Positions 53,042 to 62,537 are shown, counted from the stretch's first letter. The stretch: 64,000 bases of DNA from FEN-1139 sp038207155 (GCA_038207155.1 JBBRAB010000002.1:230207-294206), one strand, 5' to 3'. The notes: generated by a model not told the origin, from the sequence alone. Translations and numbers: made by a program.

Positions 53042-54088
53042 CTAGTCGAGCGTTGGTTCCCCGCGCAGGGCACGGTCATGGAACAGCAGCATCTCAAGCG
53101 CGCCGGGTCCGCGATTGAAGATGTAGTCGTGCGGTCCCGGCACCAACAGAAACTGGTGAGGCACGCCGAATTGCTGCCAGGTGCGCGAGATCGCGCGGTT
53201 GGCCTCGACGAAGTAATCACCGCTGCTGGTGAGTAGCCGCAGACGCAGGCTCGGGTTGTCCCGCATCGCTGACAGCGCCATGTCCTTGAGACGAGGTGCG
53301 TCGGCGCTGTCAAAGGCCGCTTGCAGGCCCGCGACGGCTCCGAAAGAACGCGGATGGTAGAGACCGGACAGCAACGCCACTCGCCCACCGAGACTAACGC
53401 CATCGATGCCCGTCGCGCTCGCTTCAGGCAAGATTGGCAGCTCCTTTCTGGCCCTAGGAAGCACGGTATCGCTCAGAAACCGCGCATACGGACGCGCGCG
53501 CTCAAAGGGTCGTTCACCCGTGAGCACGTCTGGGGTGTACGCGCAGAGCACGACCATGCCTCGATACGGCTGCTTAGTGAGCTCCGCATTGACCCGCGCC
53601 AGCCGTGGCTCTTCGACAAAACCCTCAAAATCTGCCTGCTTGAGCGGTGGATAGGACAGCCGCCGGATGGCGCGCATCAGTTGGTAGTCGTCCACCCAGC
53701 CGCGAGCACCACGCGCGGGTCCCTTCATCGCCTCCCCACGGCCGTGAAGCGCGATCAGTAGTGGAAAACGCTCCCCTGGACTGCGATCCGGAAGGACGAC
53801 CACGACGTCGATACGACCGAGGGGCGTGCGCTCGAAGGTCCACGTGAACTCCTCGGCGGCATCCCGAACGGCCGAGGCCGCAGGGCTCGCCAGGTCCGCG
53901 TCACCGGTGCCTGCCGGCGCTCCACGGTGACGCTCACCGCGCGGGCGCTGAGAGGTCGCCGACGACGACGCAGCGGGCTTGATAGGGGAATGGTTTGAAG
54001 CGCCGTCAGGAGTGCCGCGCGTGCAACTACAGAGCACCAGAGTCGCCCAACTGAGGGCCAACTGGGCTGCGGCGCGCGGCCGTCTCAT
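53042..54088 (-). CDS. Lipoprotein esterase / alpha-beta hydrolase
   Basis: 348 residues. Signal peptide ALSWATLVLCSC gives a lipobox, then a Pro/Ser linker, then an alpha/beta hydrolase domain: IALHGRGEAMKG (oxyanion hole), IDGVSLGGRVALL (Ser nucleophile), LLTSSGDYFVEAN (acid) and VPGPHDYIFNRG (His). Resembles Fes- or feruloyl-esterase-like enzymes. Its ATG overlaps the gloB stop by 4 nt. Confidence 0.82.
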   Translation of the reverse strand: MRRPRAAAQLALSWATLVLCSCTRGTPDGASNHSPIKPAASSSATSQRPRGERHRGAPAGTGDADLASPAASAVRDAAEEFTWTFERTPLGRIDVVVVLPDRSPGERFPLLIALHGRGEAMKGPARGARGWVDDYQLMRAIRRLSYPPLKQADFEGFVEEPRLARVNAELTKQPYRGMVVLCAYTPDVLTGERPFERARPYARFLSDTVLPRARKELPILPEASATGIDGVSLGGRVALLSGLYHPRSFGAVAGLQAAFDSADAPRLKDMALSAMRDNPSLRLRLLTSSGDYFVEANRAISRTWQQFGVPHQFLLVPGPHDYIFNRGPGALEMLLFHDRALRGEPTLD

Positions 54089-54870
54089 CGCTGGGCTCCC
54101 GACGGCCCAGGCTGCCAGTGGGTGCGCGCCTCGCGAAGCGCGGCGAACACCGTCTCTGCGCTCGCGTCCGGCAGACCCAGCGTCGCGCGCAGCTCAGGTG
54201 ACGCTGTGCGCAAAAACGGGTTCGTTTGAAGCTCTTCGCCGAGGGTGGACGGGGTTGAATCGCCGCCCGCCGCGAGCTGCTCGCGCAGGCGATGCTGGCG
54301 CTGGGCGATCGCCGGGTTAGCGGGTTCGCACCAAGCGGCAAAGGTCAAGTTCATCTCGGTGTACTCATGCCCGAAATAGACGCGAGTGTCAGCGGGCAGG
54401 CGGACCAAGCGCTGAAGTGAGGCGTGCAGCTGAGCCGCGGTGCCTTCCAGCAGACGCCCACAACCTCCGCCGAACAGCGTGTCACCGGAAAAAAGACACC
54501 CCTGCCAGAGCAGGACGCAAGCCCCTTGCGAATGTCCGGGCACATGCAGAACGGACCCCGGCAAGCCACAGAGATGAAGCGCCTGCCCATCGTCGACTGA
54601 CTGATTTACATGCGGGATTCGGACTTGGTCGCGCCGGTGAGCAACGACCGGAATCCCAGGCCAAGCGGATACCAAAGCGGCGACGCCGGCGATGTGATCT
54701 CGATGGTGGTGCGTGCAATACACCCCGGCGAGCGTCCGCTCGTGGCGCTTCAACCATTGCATGACGGGGGCGGCATCCCCAGGATCGACCACCCAGACCC
54801 CCGCCTGGTCCGGAACGGACAGGACGTACGTGAAGTTGTCTTGGAGACAACGGAGGGCAGTGACGAGCAC
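54085..54870 (-). CDS. gloB: Hydroxyacylglutathione hydrolase (glyoxalase II)
   Basis: 261 residues. Metallo-beta-lactamase fold: VDPGDAAPV near the start, THHHRDHIAG (metal-binding HxHxDH), VPGHSQGACVLL, FSGDTLFGGGCGRLLEG, and YFGHEYTEMNL. Hydrolyses S-D-lactoylglutathione, the second step of methylglyoxal removal. Overlaps the esterase gene at its stop; the upstream gene's stop lies 42 nt before its start, so a three-gene unit is likely. Confidence 0.93.
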   Translation of the reverse strand: MLVTALRCLQDNFTYVLSVPDQAGVWVVDPGDAAPVMQWLKRHERTLAGVYCTHHHRDHIAGVAALVSAWPGIPVVAHRRDQVRIPHVNQSVDDGQALHLCGLPGSVLHVPGHSQGACVLLWQGCLFSGDTLFGGGCGRLLEGTAAQLHASLQRLVRLPADTRVYFGHEYTEMNLTFAAWCEPANPAIAQRQHRLREQLAAGGDSTPSTLGEELQTNPFLRTASPELRATLGLPDASAETVFAALREARTHWQPGPSGAQR

Positions 54871-54912
54871 AGGCCGACTCTGCCCTGCCCGTGGCGACGC
54901 GTCACCTGGATT

Positions 54913-55737
54913 TCAACGCCGAGCAGGTTCCGCGGACGAAGCCGCCGGCGCGACCCGCGCTGGGCCGGACGAACTCGGCTGTTGGGGATGGCACTTTTCC
55001 CACTCATTGGCGAGGGCCACCGCAGCGCTGACCCAGGCTGCTGGCGGGGCCGGAAAATCTCCCGACTTGAAGCGCACCGGATCGCGCGCGAGTGGGCCGG
55101 ACAACTCGTCCAGAGGCTCGTGGTTCGAGGAGTTGCGAGCCGCTACGCGAAGCATCGCCAAGGCCTCCACCGCGACTTCGCGCTGGCGCGGCCAGAACAT
55201 TTCGTCCGTCGCCCAGTAGCCGAACACGTAGTTGCCATACTGCTGCTGCGCGCGCAGATGCCCCGAGGTGGCGGCCAACGAGAGCAGCTTTGTGATGAGG
55301 TCAACCTGAGCGGCAGTCGGGTGTTCGCCAGCGAGCGCCATCGCCTGCAGAGCATGGGCAAACAAGAGCTCACTCGTCTCGGGAGGAAGCGAGTAACGAC
55401 AGACCCAGGTCCCTGGCCCAAGCGCTCCTACCGCGAGCTTTGTTGTGGCTGCGGGCGCCGCAGGCACGGACGCGGATGGGCTGGGCGCCGCAGCTGCGCT
55501 CGCCGCACCGCTCGGTGCTGAGCTGCTTGCAGGCACGTCCGATGGGGACGCCGTGGCCTGCGTTGCGGTTGAGACCGCGGAGCTTGCCCGCGTGCCCGCA
55601 GAGCCCATCAGCGAGGGCGGCGCTACCACGATGTTACCGGGACTCCAGCAGGCACTGGCGATTAGCGACGAGACCAAAACGAGCGACGGGCTCAAACCTA
55701 GCGTGCGAACCCGAGCGTGCGAAAAATGCCACCTCAT
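54913..55737 (-). CDS. Lipoprotein of unknown function
   Basis: 274 residues from ATG 55737, with GGGGAG about 8 nt upstream, 13 nt after the expansin-like stop. Signal peptide (LVLVSSLIASAC, lipobox), Ala/Ser/Pro linker, then a helical domain with SELLFAHALQAMALAGEHPT, and QQYGNYVFGYWATDEMFWPR. The domain resembles a tetratricopeptide- or Sel1-like array but I do not recognise it. It may form a unit with expansin-like and kinase genes. Confidence 0.7.
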   Translation of the reverse strand: MRWHFSHARVRTLGLSPSLVLVSSLIASACWSPGNIVVAPPSLMGSAGTRASSAVSTATQATASPSDVPASSSAPSGAASAAAAPSPSASVPAAPAATTKLAVGALGPGTWVCRYSLPPETSELLFAHALQAMALAGEHPTAAQVDLITKLLSLAATSGHLRAQQQYGNYVFGYWATDEMFWPRQREVAVEALAMLRVAARNSSNHEPLDELSGPLARDPVRFKSGDFPAPPAAWVSAAVALANEWEKCHPQQPSSSGPARVAPAASSAEPARR

Positions 55738-55750
55738 TGAGTTCGCTCCC

Positions 55751-56542
55751 CTACTTGAACTGCTTGCTGGAGGTGAGAACGCCACCGGGCGGAACGCTGT
55801 CAAAACTGTCCTCGAGCTGCTGACCGTCACTCGCCGTGACGCGCAGGGTAAATCGTCCTTCGCCAAAGCCTGCTGCATCGGTTCGCGTGCCGTCGGTTCC
55901 GATCACGAGCTCCACCCAGTCTGCGTGATTGGCACTCTTGACCTCGACCTTGGCGACCGGCAGCGCGGGATTGCGCACCCAAAGGCTCGTCCACCAGGCA
56001 CTGGCCAGCTCTTGGAACTGATAGGCGAGCGTGGCCGAGCCGGGACAGCGCACGAAGGCCCAAGTCGCATGGCGCGGCATCACGTTGCAGTCAGCCTGGC
56101 CGCTCAATGCTTGGCAAGCCGACGGACTGAGATCGACGTCGTCCACGCCGGTATCACCAAAGGTCACGACACGGGCCACCACCGAACGACCCTCGTCGGA
56201 CTTGAGCCGAATGCAGGCGTCGCAGTTCTGGCCAGCCTGGATCCGCGTGCCAGACAGCCCCGCGAGCGAGTTCCCCATCGAAGCCCGAATGTCTGCGGGA
56301 TAGGGCGCGCAGGCATTGTGAAAGCGGGACTCCTCCCAATCGACCGGACCGAGGTGATAGGTCCCCTGGTGGCTCTCCCCCACCGCTGGCCCGGCGCCGC
56401 CGGCTGCCGCTGCGACGCCACCGGTGCCTCCGCCCGTCCCCGAAGGACCGCTGCTCGGTGACTGGTCACTCCCCTCGCTGCTCGAGCAGCCCAGGACGAC
56501 AACGCAACCAAACAACAGGCTCGCGACAATGCTCAAGTTCAC
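55751..56542 (-). CDS. Expansin-like lipoprotein
   Basis: 263 residues. Signal peptide FGCVVVLGC gives a lipobox; a Gly/Ser/Thr linker follows. Residues about 55-165 match the double-psi beta-barrel of expansins: GTYHLGPVDWEESRFHNAC, NCDACIRLKS, VDLSPSACQAL, and WAFVRCPGS. Residues about 175-263 match the beta-sandwich (CBM63) domain: AWWTSLWVRNPALPVAKVEV, GRFTLRVTASDG. Expansins loosen cellulose or peptidoglycan-like networks without hydrolysis. It is lipid anchored, and overlaps the hybrid kinase gene by ATGA at its start. Confidence 0.88.
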   Translation of the reverse strand: MNLSIVASLLFGCVVVLGCSSSEGSDQSPSSGPSGTGGGTGGVAAAAGGAGPAVGESHQGTYHLGPVDWEESRFHNACAPYPADIRASMGNSLAGLSGTRIQAGQNCDACIRLKSDEGRSVVARVVTFGDTGVDDVDLSPSACQALSGQADCNVMPRHATWAFVRCPGSATLAYQFQELASAWWTSLWVRNPALPVAKVEVKSANHADWVELVIGTDGTRTDAAGFGEGRFTLRVTASDGQQLEDSFDSVPPGGVLTSSKQFK

Positions 56543-58620
56543 AGCTCTGGCCTCGGCTCGACTGGCGCGCTCACGCGGGGCTTGGCGAGCGTGCTGACAC
56601 GCGCCAATAAATCCCGGGCAGCGAACGGCTTATTGATGAGATTCGTCGTTGGTTCGAGGGGGAAGGTCTTTAGAACCTCGGGTTCGACCCAACCAGAAAT
56701 GAAGAGGATTGGCTGCTCAGGACGGACTGAAAGCACGTGTGTCGCCAGCTCGGTACCGAGCCGCTCTGGCATCATCACGTCCAGTACCAGCAGGTCGAAG
56801 GGTTCAGCGAGGGCGGCGGCTTCCGCTTCAAGCGCGCGATTGAACGCCACGACGTGATGTCCGCCAAGCTCAAGCAGACGTTTGAGCAGACTGACCATCC
56901 CGGGTTCGTCATCGACGACAAGGATCCGAAGTCCAGAGTCCTCCGATTGTGCAGCGGTCCGCAGCGACGGTATTGACGGTTCTACGTGGTCCGCGACCAG
57001 CGGTAGCTCGATCGAAAAGTGAGCACCCTGCCCAACCGTCGACTGGCAGGTGATCTCTCCCCCCCAGCGCTCGACCAAGGAACGCACTGTCGCCAGTCCG
57101 AGGCCAGTGCCGCGATCACGCTCTTTGGTCGTAAAGAACGCGTCGAAAATCTTGGGCAGATCGGCCTCGGGAATGCCGCTCCCCGTGTCACTCACCTCAA
57201 TCCGAGCAAAACCCGTCCGGGTCGGGGCTCGCGACACCCTCACGGTGACCTGCCCCTTTTTCTCCATGGCGTCGCGCCCGTTGGCGACCAGGTTGATGAG
57301 CACTTGTTCCATCTGACCCCGATCGGCCAGTACCGAGCAACGGGTGTCAAGCTCAAGCACGAGGCGGTGGCGCTCTCCCATGATGCGGCTCAGCAATCGC
57401 TCGGATTCACGGACTACGGCATCGAGCTGAACGATCGTATTTTTCGGTTCATCGCGCCGGGCAAAGGACAAAAGCTGTCGAGTCAGGGCGGCACCGTGCT
57501 GCGTGGCGTGGAGGATGTCGCCGGCCAGCGCGTGACTGGAACCCGTGGTCTCGAGCGCCAGTAGTTCCGCACTCCCGCCCACCGCTGTGAGCACGTTGTT
57601 GAAGTCGTGAGCGACCGAGCCCGCAAGCCGACCGACCACTTCGAGTTTCTGGGCGTGCAGCAGTTGGAGCTCGACTTTTCGCCGATTTTCCTCGTGAGCG
57701 ACGCGTTCCGAGACATCGCGCAAGATGAACTGAGTCGCCACCTCGCGACCGTCACGCGTCACGGGTCCCGTCGATATCTCGATCCAACAGTCGGGCCTCG
57801 ACGCCGGTGCCACAAGCATTGGGAGCGACACTGAATCGCGGCGACTCGCGCCACGCAGCTGCTTGATCACCGCCACCTCGAGACCCCAATGCCCAAAGAC
57901 TTCGTCGAGAGGCCTTCCCTCCACCTGACTCGCCTCGCGCCCTAGCAGCGTGATCCCAGCACGATTGACGTCGACCAAGCTCCCTGCTTCGTCCACCACC
58001 ATCAGGGCATCGCTGGCCTGATCGAACAGCTCACGCTGGCGCTGGAGAGCGCCCCGCTCTCGCTGGAGCAGGCTGCGAAAGGTCCCGAGCGAGGTCCGCA
58101 CGATTGCGGCCGCCGCTGCCATCTGCACCGCGAAAACGAGCCAGAAATGGGTAAGTTCCACGAGACTCGTCAGCTCAGGAGCGCGCTGCTGACTGCTCAG
58201 AATCGCTGTGGCCGGCACGGCTAGGATGGTCGCCGCGGCCGCCACCAACGTCGCCTGCTCGCCGAGCAGAAGCCCCGTCACGAGCACCAGCAAGGCGTAG
58301 ATCCCGAGTGATGAGGAGGAGTGCCCACGGACATGAACCGCCCAGGTGAGTTCGGCCCACACCGCTGCCAGGGGCAGCATCCCGGCGAGCCCGAGCTTTC
58401 CACGCCGCAACAACCATAAGCCCGCCAAACTCGCGACGACCACGACCGGCTCGAGGTACTGGCTCGGAGCAAACTCATGACGCAAGACCAGCGACGAGAC
58501 CGTGACAGTCGTGTACCCGGCAGCAGTTACGAGCAGGATGATGCGCAGCCAACGCAGAGGGAGCCCGACATCGCCGAGGCGCTCTGAGGCGGTTGCTTTG
58601 GGGTCAGTGGGGTCCGGCAC
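56539..58620 (-). CDS. Hybrid sensor histidine kinase with PAS and receiver domains
   Basis: 693 residues. About six membrane helices (residues 20-180), a linker coil, a PAS domain (about 197-320; QASDALMVVDEAGSLVDVNR), HisKA with the phospho-acceptor (GSVAHDFNNVLTAVGG), HATPase (VLINLVANGRDAMEK, SDTGSGIPEADLPKIF, GTGLGLATV), and a receiver (ILVVDDEPGMVSLLKRL, Asp in LLVLDVMMPE). It can sense a signal and pass phosphate to its own receiver. The stop overlaps the expansin-like start, so both are co-translated. Confidence 0.95.
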   Translation of the reverse strand: MPDPTDPKATASERLGDVGLPLRWLRIILLVTAAGYTTVTVSSLVLRHEFAPSQYLEPVVVVASLAGLWLLRRGKLGLAGMLPLAAVWAELTWAVHVRGHSSSSLGIYALLVLVTGLLLGEQATLVAAAATILAVPATAILSSQQRAPELTSLVELTHFWLVFAVQMAAAAAIVRTSLGTFRSLLQRERGALQRQRELFDQASDALMVVDEAGSLVDVNRAGITLLGREASQVEGRPLDEVFGHWGLEVAVIKQLRGASRRDSVSLPMLVAPASRPDCWIEISTGPVTRDGREVATQFILRDVSERVAHEENRRKVELQLLHAQKLEVVGRLAGSVAHDFNNVLTAVGGSAELLALETTGSSHALAGDILHATQHGAALTRQLLSFARRDEPKNTIVQLDAVVRESERLLSRIMGERHRLVLELDTRCSVLADRGQMEQVLINLVANGRDAMEKKGQVTVRVSRAPTRTGFARIEVSDTGSGIPEADLPKIFDAFFTTKERDRGTGLGLATVRSLVERWGGEITCQSTVGQGAHFSIELPLVADHVEPSIPSLRTAAQSEDSGLRILVVDDEPGMVSLLKRLLELGGHHVVAFNRALEAEAAALAEPFDLLVLDVMMPERLGTELATHVLSVRPEQPILFISGWVEPEVLKTFPLEPTTNLINKPFAARDLLARVSTLAKPRVSAPVEPRPEL

Positions 58621-58836
58621 GGAATCGACTCTTGGGACCGTTGCGAGAGTTGAAGGGGCGGCGCGGCAATCTGCCGTGACACCAGAGCAAGCAACCCCTA
58701 AGGTTACCCGGTTTCGGCAGTCGAGGGCAACACCCCGCTCTCATCAGCCTGGCCCGTCCGGCTCAAGGCTCAAGAACGTTGAGGGGTATTACCCCCTGTT
58801 ATTCGGCCACGTAGCGCGTCACCCGAGAGCTCCCAG

Positions 58837-59580
58837 ATGAGTCAGCCAGCAAGTCACGGCCACGGGCTCCGCACGCTTTTGGCCCGGTTTGAGCAGGAGC
58901 TGGGGCCCCAGGGTTGGTGGCCCGTGCGGTGGGAGCGACCGGCGACTCCCGGCTCGCTTGAGCCACGCGCTTTACTTGGTTATCATCCCGGGGATTTTTC
59001 CTCTCCGAAGCGGGCACGAGGTCGCTGGGAAATCGCTACGGGCGCCGTGCTGACGCAGAACACAAGTTGGGCTCAGGTGGAGCGCTCTCTCGACGCGCTG
59101 CGAGCCGCCGCGTGCGACTCGCCAACTCGCGTGCTGGCCGCGCCCGACGAAGCGCTTTTTCAAGCCATCCGAAGTAGCGGATACTATCGTCAGAAGGCGG
59201 GCTACCTGCGCGCGCTCGCGACTTGGTTCCTCGCCGAGGATCGGCAGCTGTCACGCGCCGAGCCCACAGTTGTCATTCTGCAACAGGCGCGTTCGCAGCT
59301 GTTGGCTGTTCGCGGCGTGGGACCGGAGACCGCGGACTCGATTTTGCTCTATGCCTACAAGCTACCGACCTTCGTCGTCGACGCCTACACGCGGCGGGTG
59401 CTGGCGGACGCGGGCTTCCCGCAGAGCCTGGAATCCTACGCCAAGCTGCGGCTCTGGCTGCAGCAGGAGCTCGCTCAACCGGAACACGCCGGTACCGCGG
59501 CTTACTGGCAAGAATGTCACGCCTGGTTCGTCGAGGCCGCAAAAAGGCTACGCAAGGCGCGCAACAAAGGCGCGACTTAG
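58837..59580 (+). CDS. HhH-GPD DNA glycosylase, endonuclease III / MagIII-like, no Fe-S cluster
   Basis: 247 residues. HhH-GPD features: WEIATGAVLTQNTSWAQVER, LLAVRGVGPETADSILLYAY (helix-hairpin-helix), and the catalytic Asp in TFVVDAYTRR. The Lys of endonuclease III (GVG-K/R-KTA) is Glu here (GPETA), and the C-terminal Cys4 Fe-S loop is absent (only one Cys). This matches the MagIII-like 3-methyladenine glycosylase branch. It removes damaged bases. Start ATG 58837, divergent from the hybrid kinase. Confidence 0.87.
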   Translation: MSQPASHGHGLRTLLARFEQELGPQGWWPVRWERPATPGSLEPRALLGYHPGDFSSPKRARGRWEIATGAVLTQNTSWAQVERSLDALRAAACDSPTRVLAAPDEALFQAIRSSGYYRQKAGYLRALATWFLAEDRQLSRAEPTVVILQQARSQLLAVRGVGPETADSILLYAYKLPTFVVDAYTRRVLADAGFPQSLESYAKLRLWLQQELAQPEHAGTAAYWQECHAWFVEAAKRLRKARNKGAT

Positions 59581-59667
59581 GGCCTAATTTCCCTGCCTAT
59601 GCCGCGTTTCAGCTTGACGACGGGGTGACCAGAAGTAGATGGGCTGCCAGAGGAGATGATTACCCCT

Positions 59668-60663
59668 ATGAGCCAGAGCGAACTTTCCGTCACCGGTATT
59701 GGCAATGCGATCGTCGACATCGCGAGTCTCGTGAGCGACGAGGTGGTGCAGGGTGCCGGGTTCGTCAAAGGCTCCATGTCGCTCGTCGATATCGAGCATG
59801 CGCTGACGCTCTCCAACCTGCTCACTTCGCCCACTCAATCGAGCGGCGGCTCGGCTGCCAACACCATCGCAGGGCTAGCCGCGCTTGGCAGCCGCGCGGG
59901 TTACATCGGCAAGCTTGGGACAGACACGGTAGGCGAGGTCTTCAGCGAGTCCCTGGCCAGCCTTGGCGTGGAGTTCCGCACCACTGCCAGTACGCGAAGC
60001 ACGCCGACCGCGCGCTGCATCGTGCTGGTCACGCCGGACGCGCAGCGCACGATGTGCACCTATCTCGGGGCCTGCGTCGAACTTGGTCCGGAGGATGTCG
60101 ACACCGCGATGGTGGCGCGCAGTAAGGTCACCTACCTCGAGGGCTACCTGTGGGATCCACCGCAGGCCAAGCAGGCCTTCATCCTCGCAGCTAAGACGGC
60201 CCACGCCGCAGGGCGTCAGGTCTCGCTCTCGCTGTCAGATAGCTTCTGCGTCGCGCGTCACCGTGAGAGCTTTCTCGAGCTCGTCAAGAATCACGTCGAC
60301 GTCCTGTTCGCCAACGAGTCTGAGTTGATGAGCCTTTACGAAACCGACAGTGTCGAGACCGCGCTCGCGCTGGCCAAGGACCAGTGCCGCGTCACCGCGG
60401 TCACCTGTGGTGCTGCGGGTTGTCTGATTGCTTGGGACGGCGTGGTCACGGCAGTGGCGGCCGAACCGGTGACTAGCGTCGTTGACACCACTGGCGCGGG
60501 AGATCTCTTCGCTGCTGGATTCCTACACGGCTTCTGTGAGGGACGCAGCGCGGTTGATTGCGGCACGCTCGGCGGAATCGCGGCCGCTGAGGTCATCTCG
60601 CACTTCGGGGCTCGTCCGCAGCAGTCCCTGCGCGAGCTCGCGCTCGCGCGTATGGGCGGCTGA
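59668..60663 (+). CDS. PfkB-family carbohydrate kinase (adenosine kinase-like)
   Basis: 331 residues from ATG 59668; ATG 59656 abuts AGGAG directly and is a less likely start. Features: SSGGSAANTIAGLAALGSR (substrate-binding di-Gly region), LGTDTVGEVF, and DTTGAGDLFAAGFLHGF with the catalytic Asp and anion hole. Substrate probably adenosine, ribose or fructose; the family alone does not decide. It ends at a strong bidirectional terminator. Confidence 0.9.
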   Translation: MSQSELSVTGIGNAIVDIASLVSDEVVQGAGFVKGSMSLVDIEHALTLSNLLTSPTQSSGGSAANTIAGLAALGSRAGYIGKLGTDTVGEVFSESLASLGVEFRTTASTRSTPTARCIVLVTPDAQRTMCTYLGACVELGPEDVDTAMVARSKVTYLEGYLWDPPQAKQAFILAAKTAHAAGRQVSLSLSDSFCVARHRESFLELVKNHVDVLFANESELMSLYETDSVETALALAKDQCRVTAVTCGAAGCLIAWDGVVTAVAAEPVTSVVDTTGAGDLFAAGFLHGFCEGRSAVDCGTLGGIAAAEVISHFGARPQQSLRELALARMGG

Positions 60664-60670
60664 TAGCTGT

Positions 60671-60699
60671 CCGCCCGAACGTCTCTCACGTTCGGGCGG
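60671..60699. terminator. Bidirectional terminator between the PfkB and MFS genes
   Basis: A perfect 12-bp stem CCGCCCGAACGT / ACGTTCGGGCGG with a 5-nt loop sits between two convergent stops (8 nt and 11 nt away). No clear T-run follows on either side, but position and stem strength make it a terminator. Confidence 0.88.
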
Positions 60700-60709
60700 C
60701 TCTCGGCAC

Positions 60710-62107
60710 TCAGCCCATCTGTTCGAGTTCCATGCCCTTGGTCTCGCGGACCTTGCGCAGCACGAAGATGAACGACACAGCAGCCGCCAGGGCGTAGAGC
60801 CCGTAAGCGCTGCCGAGCCCAATCGTGTGCAGAAGCACCGGGAACGTCAGGGTGATCGCAAAATTGGCAAGCCACTGAGCTGCGGCACTGACGGACAAGG
60901 CCGACCCGCGGATCTGGTTCGGGAACATCTCCCCGAGCAGCACCCACACCACCGGGCCCCAAGAGAATCCGAAGCAGAACACGAACACGTTGGCCGCTAC
61001 GAGCGCCGACATCGCGATCCAGCCAGCAACGACGGGAGTGCCCAGGCCGGACTTGGGCGCCGTGTGAAACACGACCGCCATCCACGCCAGCGACAGGGCC
61101 ATGCCGATGGCGCCCGCGAGCAGCAGCGGCTTGCGCCCAACGCGGTCGATCAGGGACATCGCGACGATCGTGGTTGCCACGTTCACCGCGCCGGTAAAGA
61201 CATTAATGAGCAACGCCTGATGCTGACTGAACCCGACCGCCTCCCAGAGCAGACCGCCGTAGTAAAACACCACGTTGATACCAACGAACTGTTGGAACAC
61301 GGACAGTAAGATGCCCGTCCACACGATCGGCAGCAGGCGCCGCGTCGGTCCGAGCAAATCCGACAGGCGTGGCGCCCGCTCAGTCGCGAGGGTGCCGCGG
61401 ATCTCAAGCACCTTCGCAGCGGGGTCAGCCTCGCCGATCTTGCGCAGCACCTCGGCAGCTTCGGCGTCCCGACCGCGCTGCACCAGGTAGCGCGGGGACT
61501 CGGGCACGAAGTAGGCACCAATGCAGTAGAAAACAGCTGGAATCACCTCGGCCCACAGCATCCAGCGCCAAGCCTTGATCCCAAGCCAGAAGGGTTCCCA
61601 GGAGGCCTTGGCGTAATGCGCGATCACATAGTTACTGAGAAACGAGATGAAGATTCCGAGCACGATCGCCAGCTGCTGCAACGAACCAAGGCGACCGCGC
61701 AGACGCGCTGGCGATACCTCGGCGATGTAGGTCGGTGCAATCACGCTAGCCGCGCCGACAGCGAGACCGGCGCAGAACCGGTACAGCACGAAATCGACAA
61801 ACCCAAGCGAGAGGCCCGTGCCGAGTCCACTCAGCGAGAACAGTACCGCAGTGAAGATCATCGCCCAGCGACGACCGAAGCGATCAGCGAGGGGTCCTGC
61901 GTAAAAGGCGCCGAGCGCCGAGCCGAGTAGGATCGAGCCCACCGCGAAGCCCGTCACGAGCGCACCACCCGAAAACTCCCGCTCGAGCGCGCTGACGGTT
62001 CCGTTGATGACCGCGCTATCAAAGCCGAATAGAAAGCCACCGAGCGCGGCGACGAGCGAAATGAGCACGACGAAGGTCGTGCGAGAATCATGGTTGGCAG
62101 TGGTCAA
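60710..62107 (-). CDS. Sugar porter MFS transporter
   Basis: 465 residues, twelve membrane helices. Sugar-porter signatures: GGFLFGFDSAVINGT, DRFGRRWAMI, PESPRYLVQRGRDAEA, QQFVGINVVFYYGG, RVGRKPLLLAG and LLGEMFPNQIRG. Resembles GalP/XylE. It probably imports a hexose or pentose by proton symport. The stop is at the terminator and the start is preceded by a repeat array. Confidence 0.93.
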   Translation of the reverse strand: MTTANHDSRTTFVVLISLVAALGGFLFGFDSAVINGTVSALEREFSGGALVTGFAVGSILLGSALGAFYAGPLADRFGRRWAMIFTAVLFSLSGLGTGLSLGFVDFVLYRFCAGLAVGAASVIAPTYIAEVSPARLRGRLGSLQQLAIVLGIFISFLSNYVIAHYAKASWEPFWLGIKAWRWMLWAEVIPAVFYCIGAYFVPESPRYLVQRGRDAEAAEVLRKIGEADPAAKVLEIRGTLATERAPRLSDLLGPTRRLLPIVWTGILLSVFQQFVGINVVFYYGGLLWEAVGFSQHQALLINVFTGAVNVATTIVAMSLIDRVGRKPLLLAGAIGMALSLAWMAVVFHTAPKSGLGTPVVAGWIAMSALVAANVFVFCFGFSWGPVVWVLLGEMFPNQIRGSALSVSAAAQWLANFAITLTFPVLLHTIGLGSAYGLYALAAAVSFIFVLRKVRETKGMELEQMG

Positions 62108-62172
62108 GGGGCTACTCCGGGATGGCGCAGTGTGTCTCGGTCCCCTCGCGCTGGGAAGTCCGAAGCCACACT

Positions 62173-62289
62173 CGGCCTACTGCGGCAGGGTGCAGAACAA
62201 GCGAGCATCATCGGCCTACTGCGGTAGGGTGCAGAATAAGCGAGCGCCAGCGGCCTACTGCGGTAGGGTGCAGAATAAGCGAGCGCCAG
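62173..62289. repeat. 39-bp tandem repeat (3 copies) upstream of the MFS gene
   Basis: Unit CGGCCTACTGCGGTAGGGTG plus CAGAATAAGCGAGCGCCAG, three copies; the first has three changes. Each contains CCTAC-TGCG-GTAGG, a small hairpin, perfect in copies 2 and 3. The array lies 66 nt upstream of the MFS start codon, between it and tRNA-Arg. Unit length is a multiple of 3 but no gene is evident here. Confidence 0.92.
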
Positions 62290-62463
62290 CGGCCTTTTGG
62301 CCGGACGTGAGATACGGAACGACGCGGGGTTTCTCACCGGGAGCCAGCACGCCGCCAAGGCGAGCCCGTCAGCTGCTCGCCGCCTGGCCAGCAGGGCATC
62401 ACTCCACTTCGCGCTCAGAGGGCTTGCCTGAACCCCCGAACCGTGCGAAATGACGCCCCACAC

Positions 62464-62537
<74 letters not shown>

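Noticed and set aside
62173..62289. CRISPR array
   Set aside because: The three 39-bp units are directly adjacent with no spacers and no cas genes are nearby.
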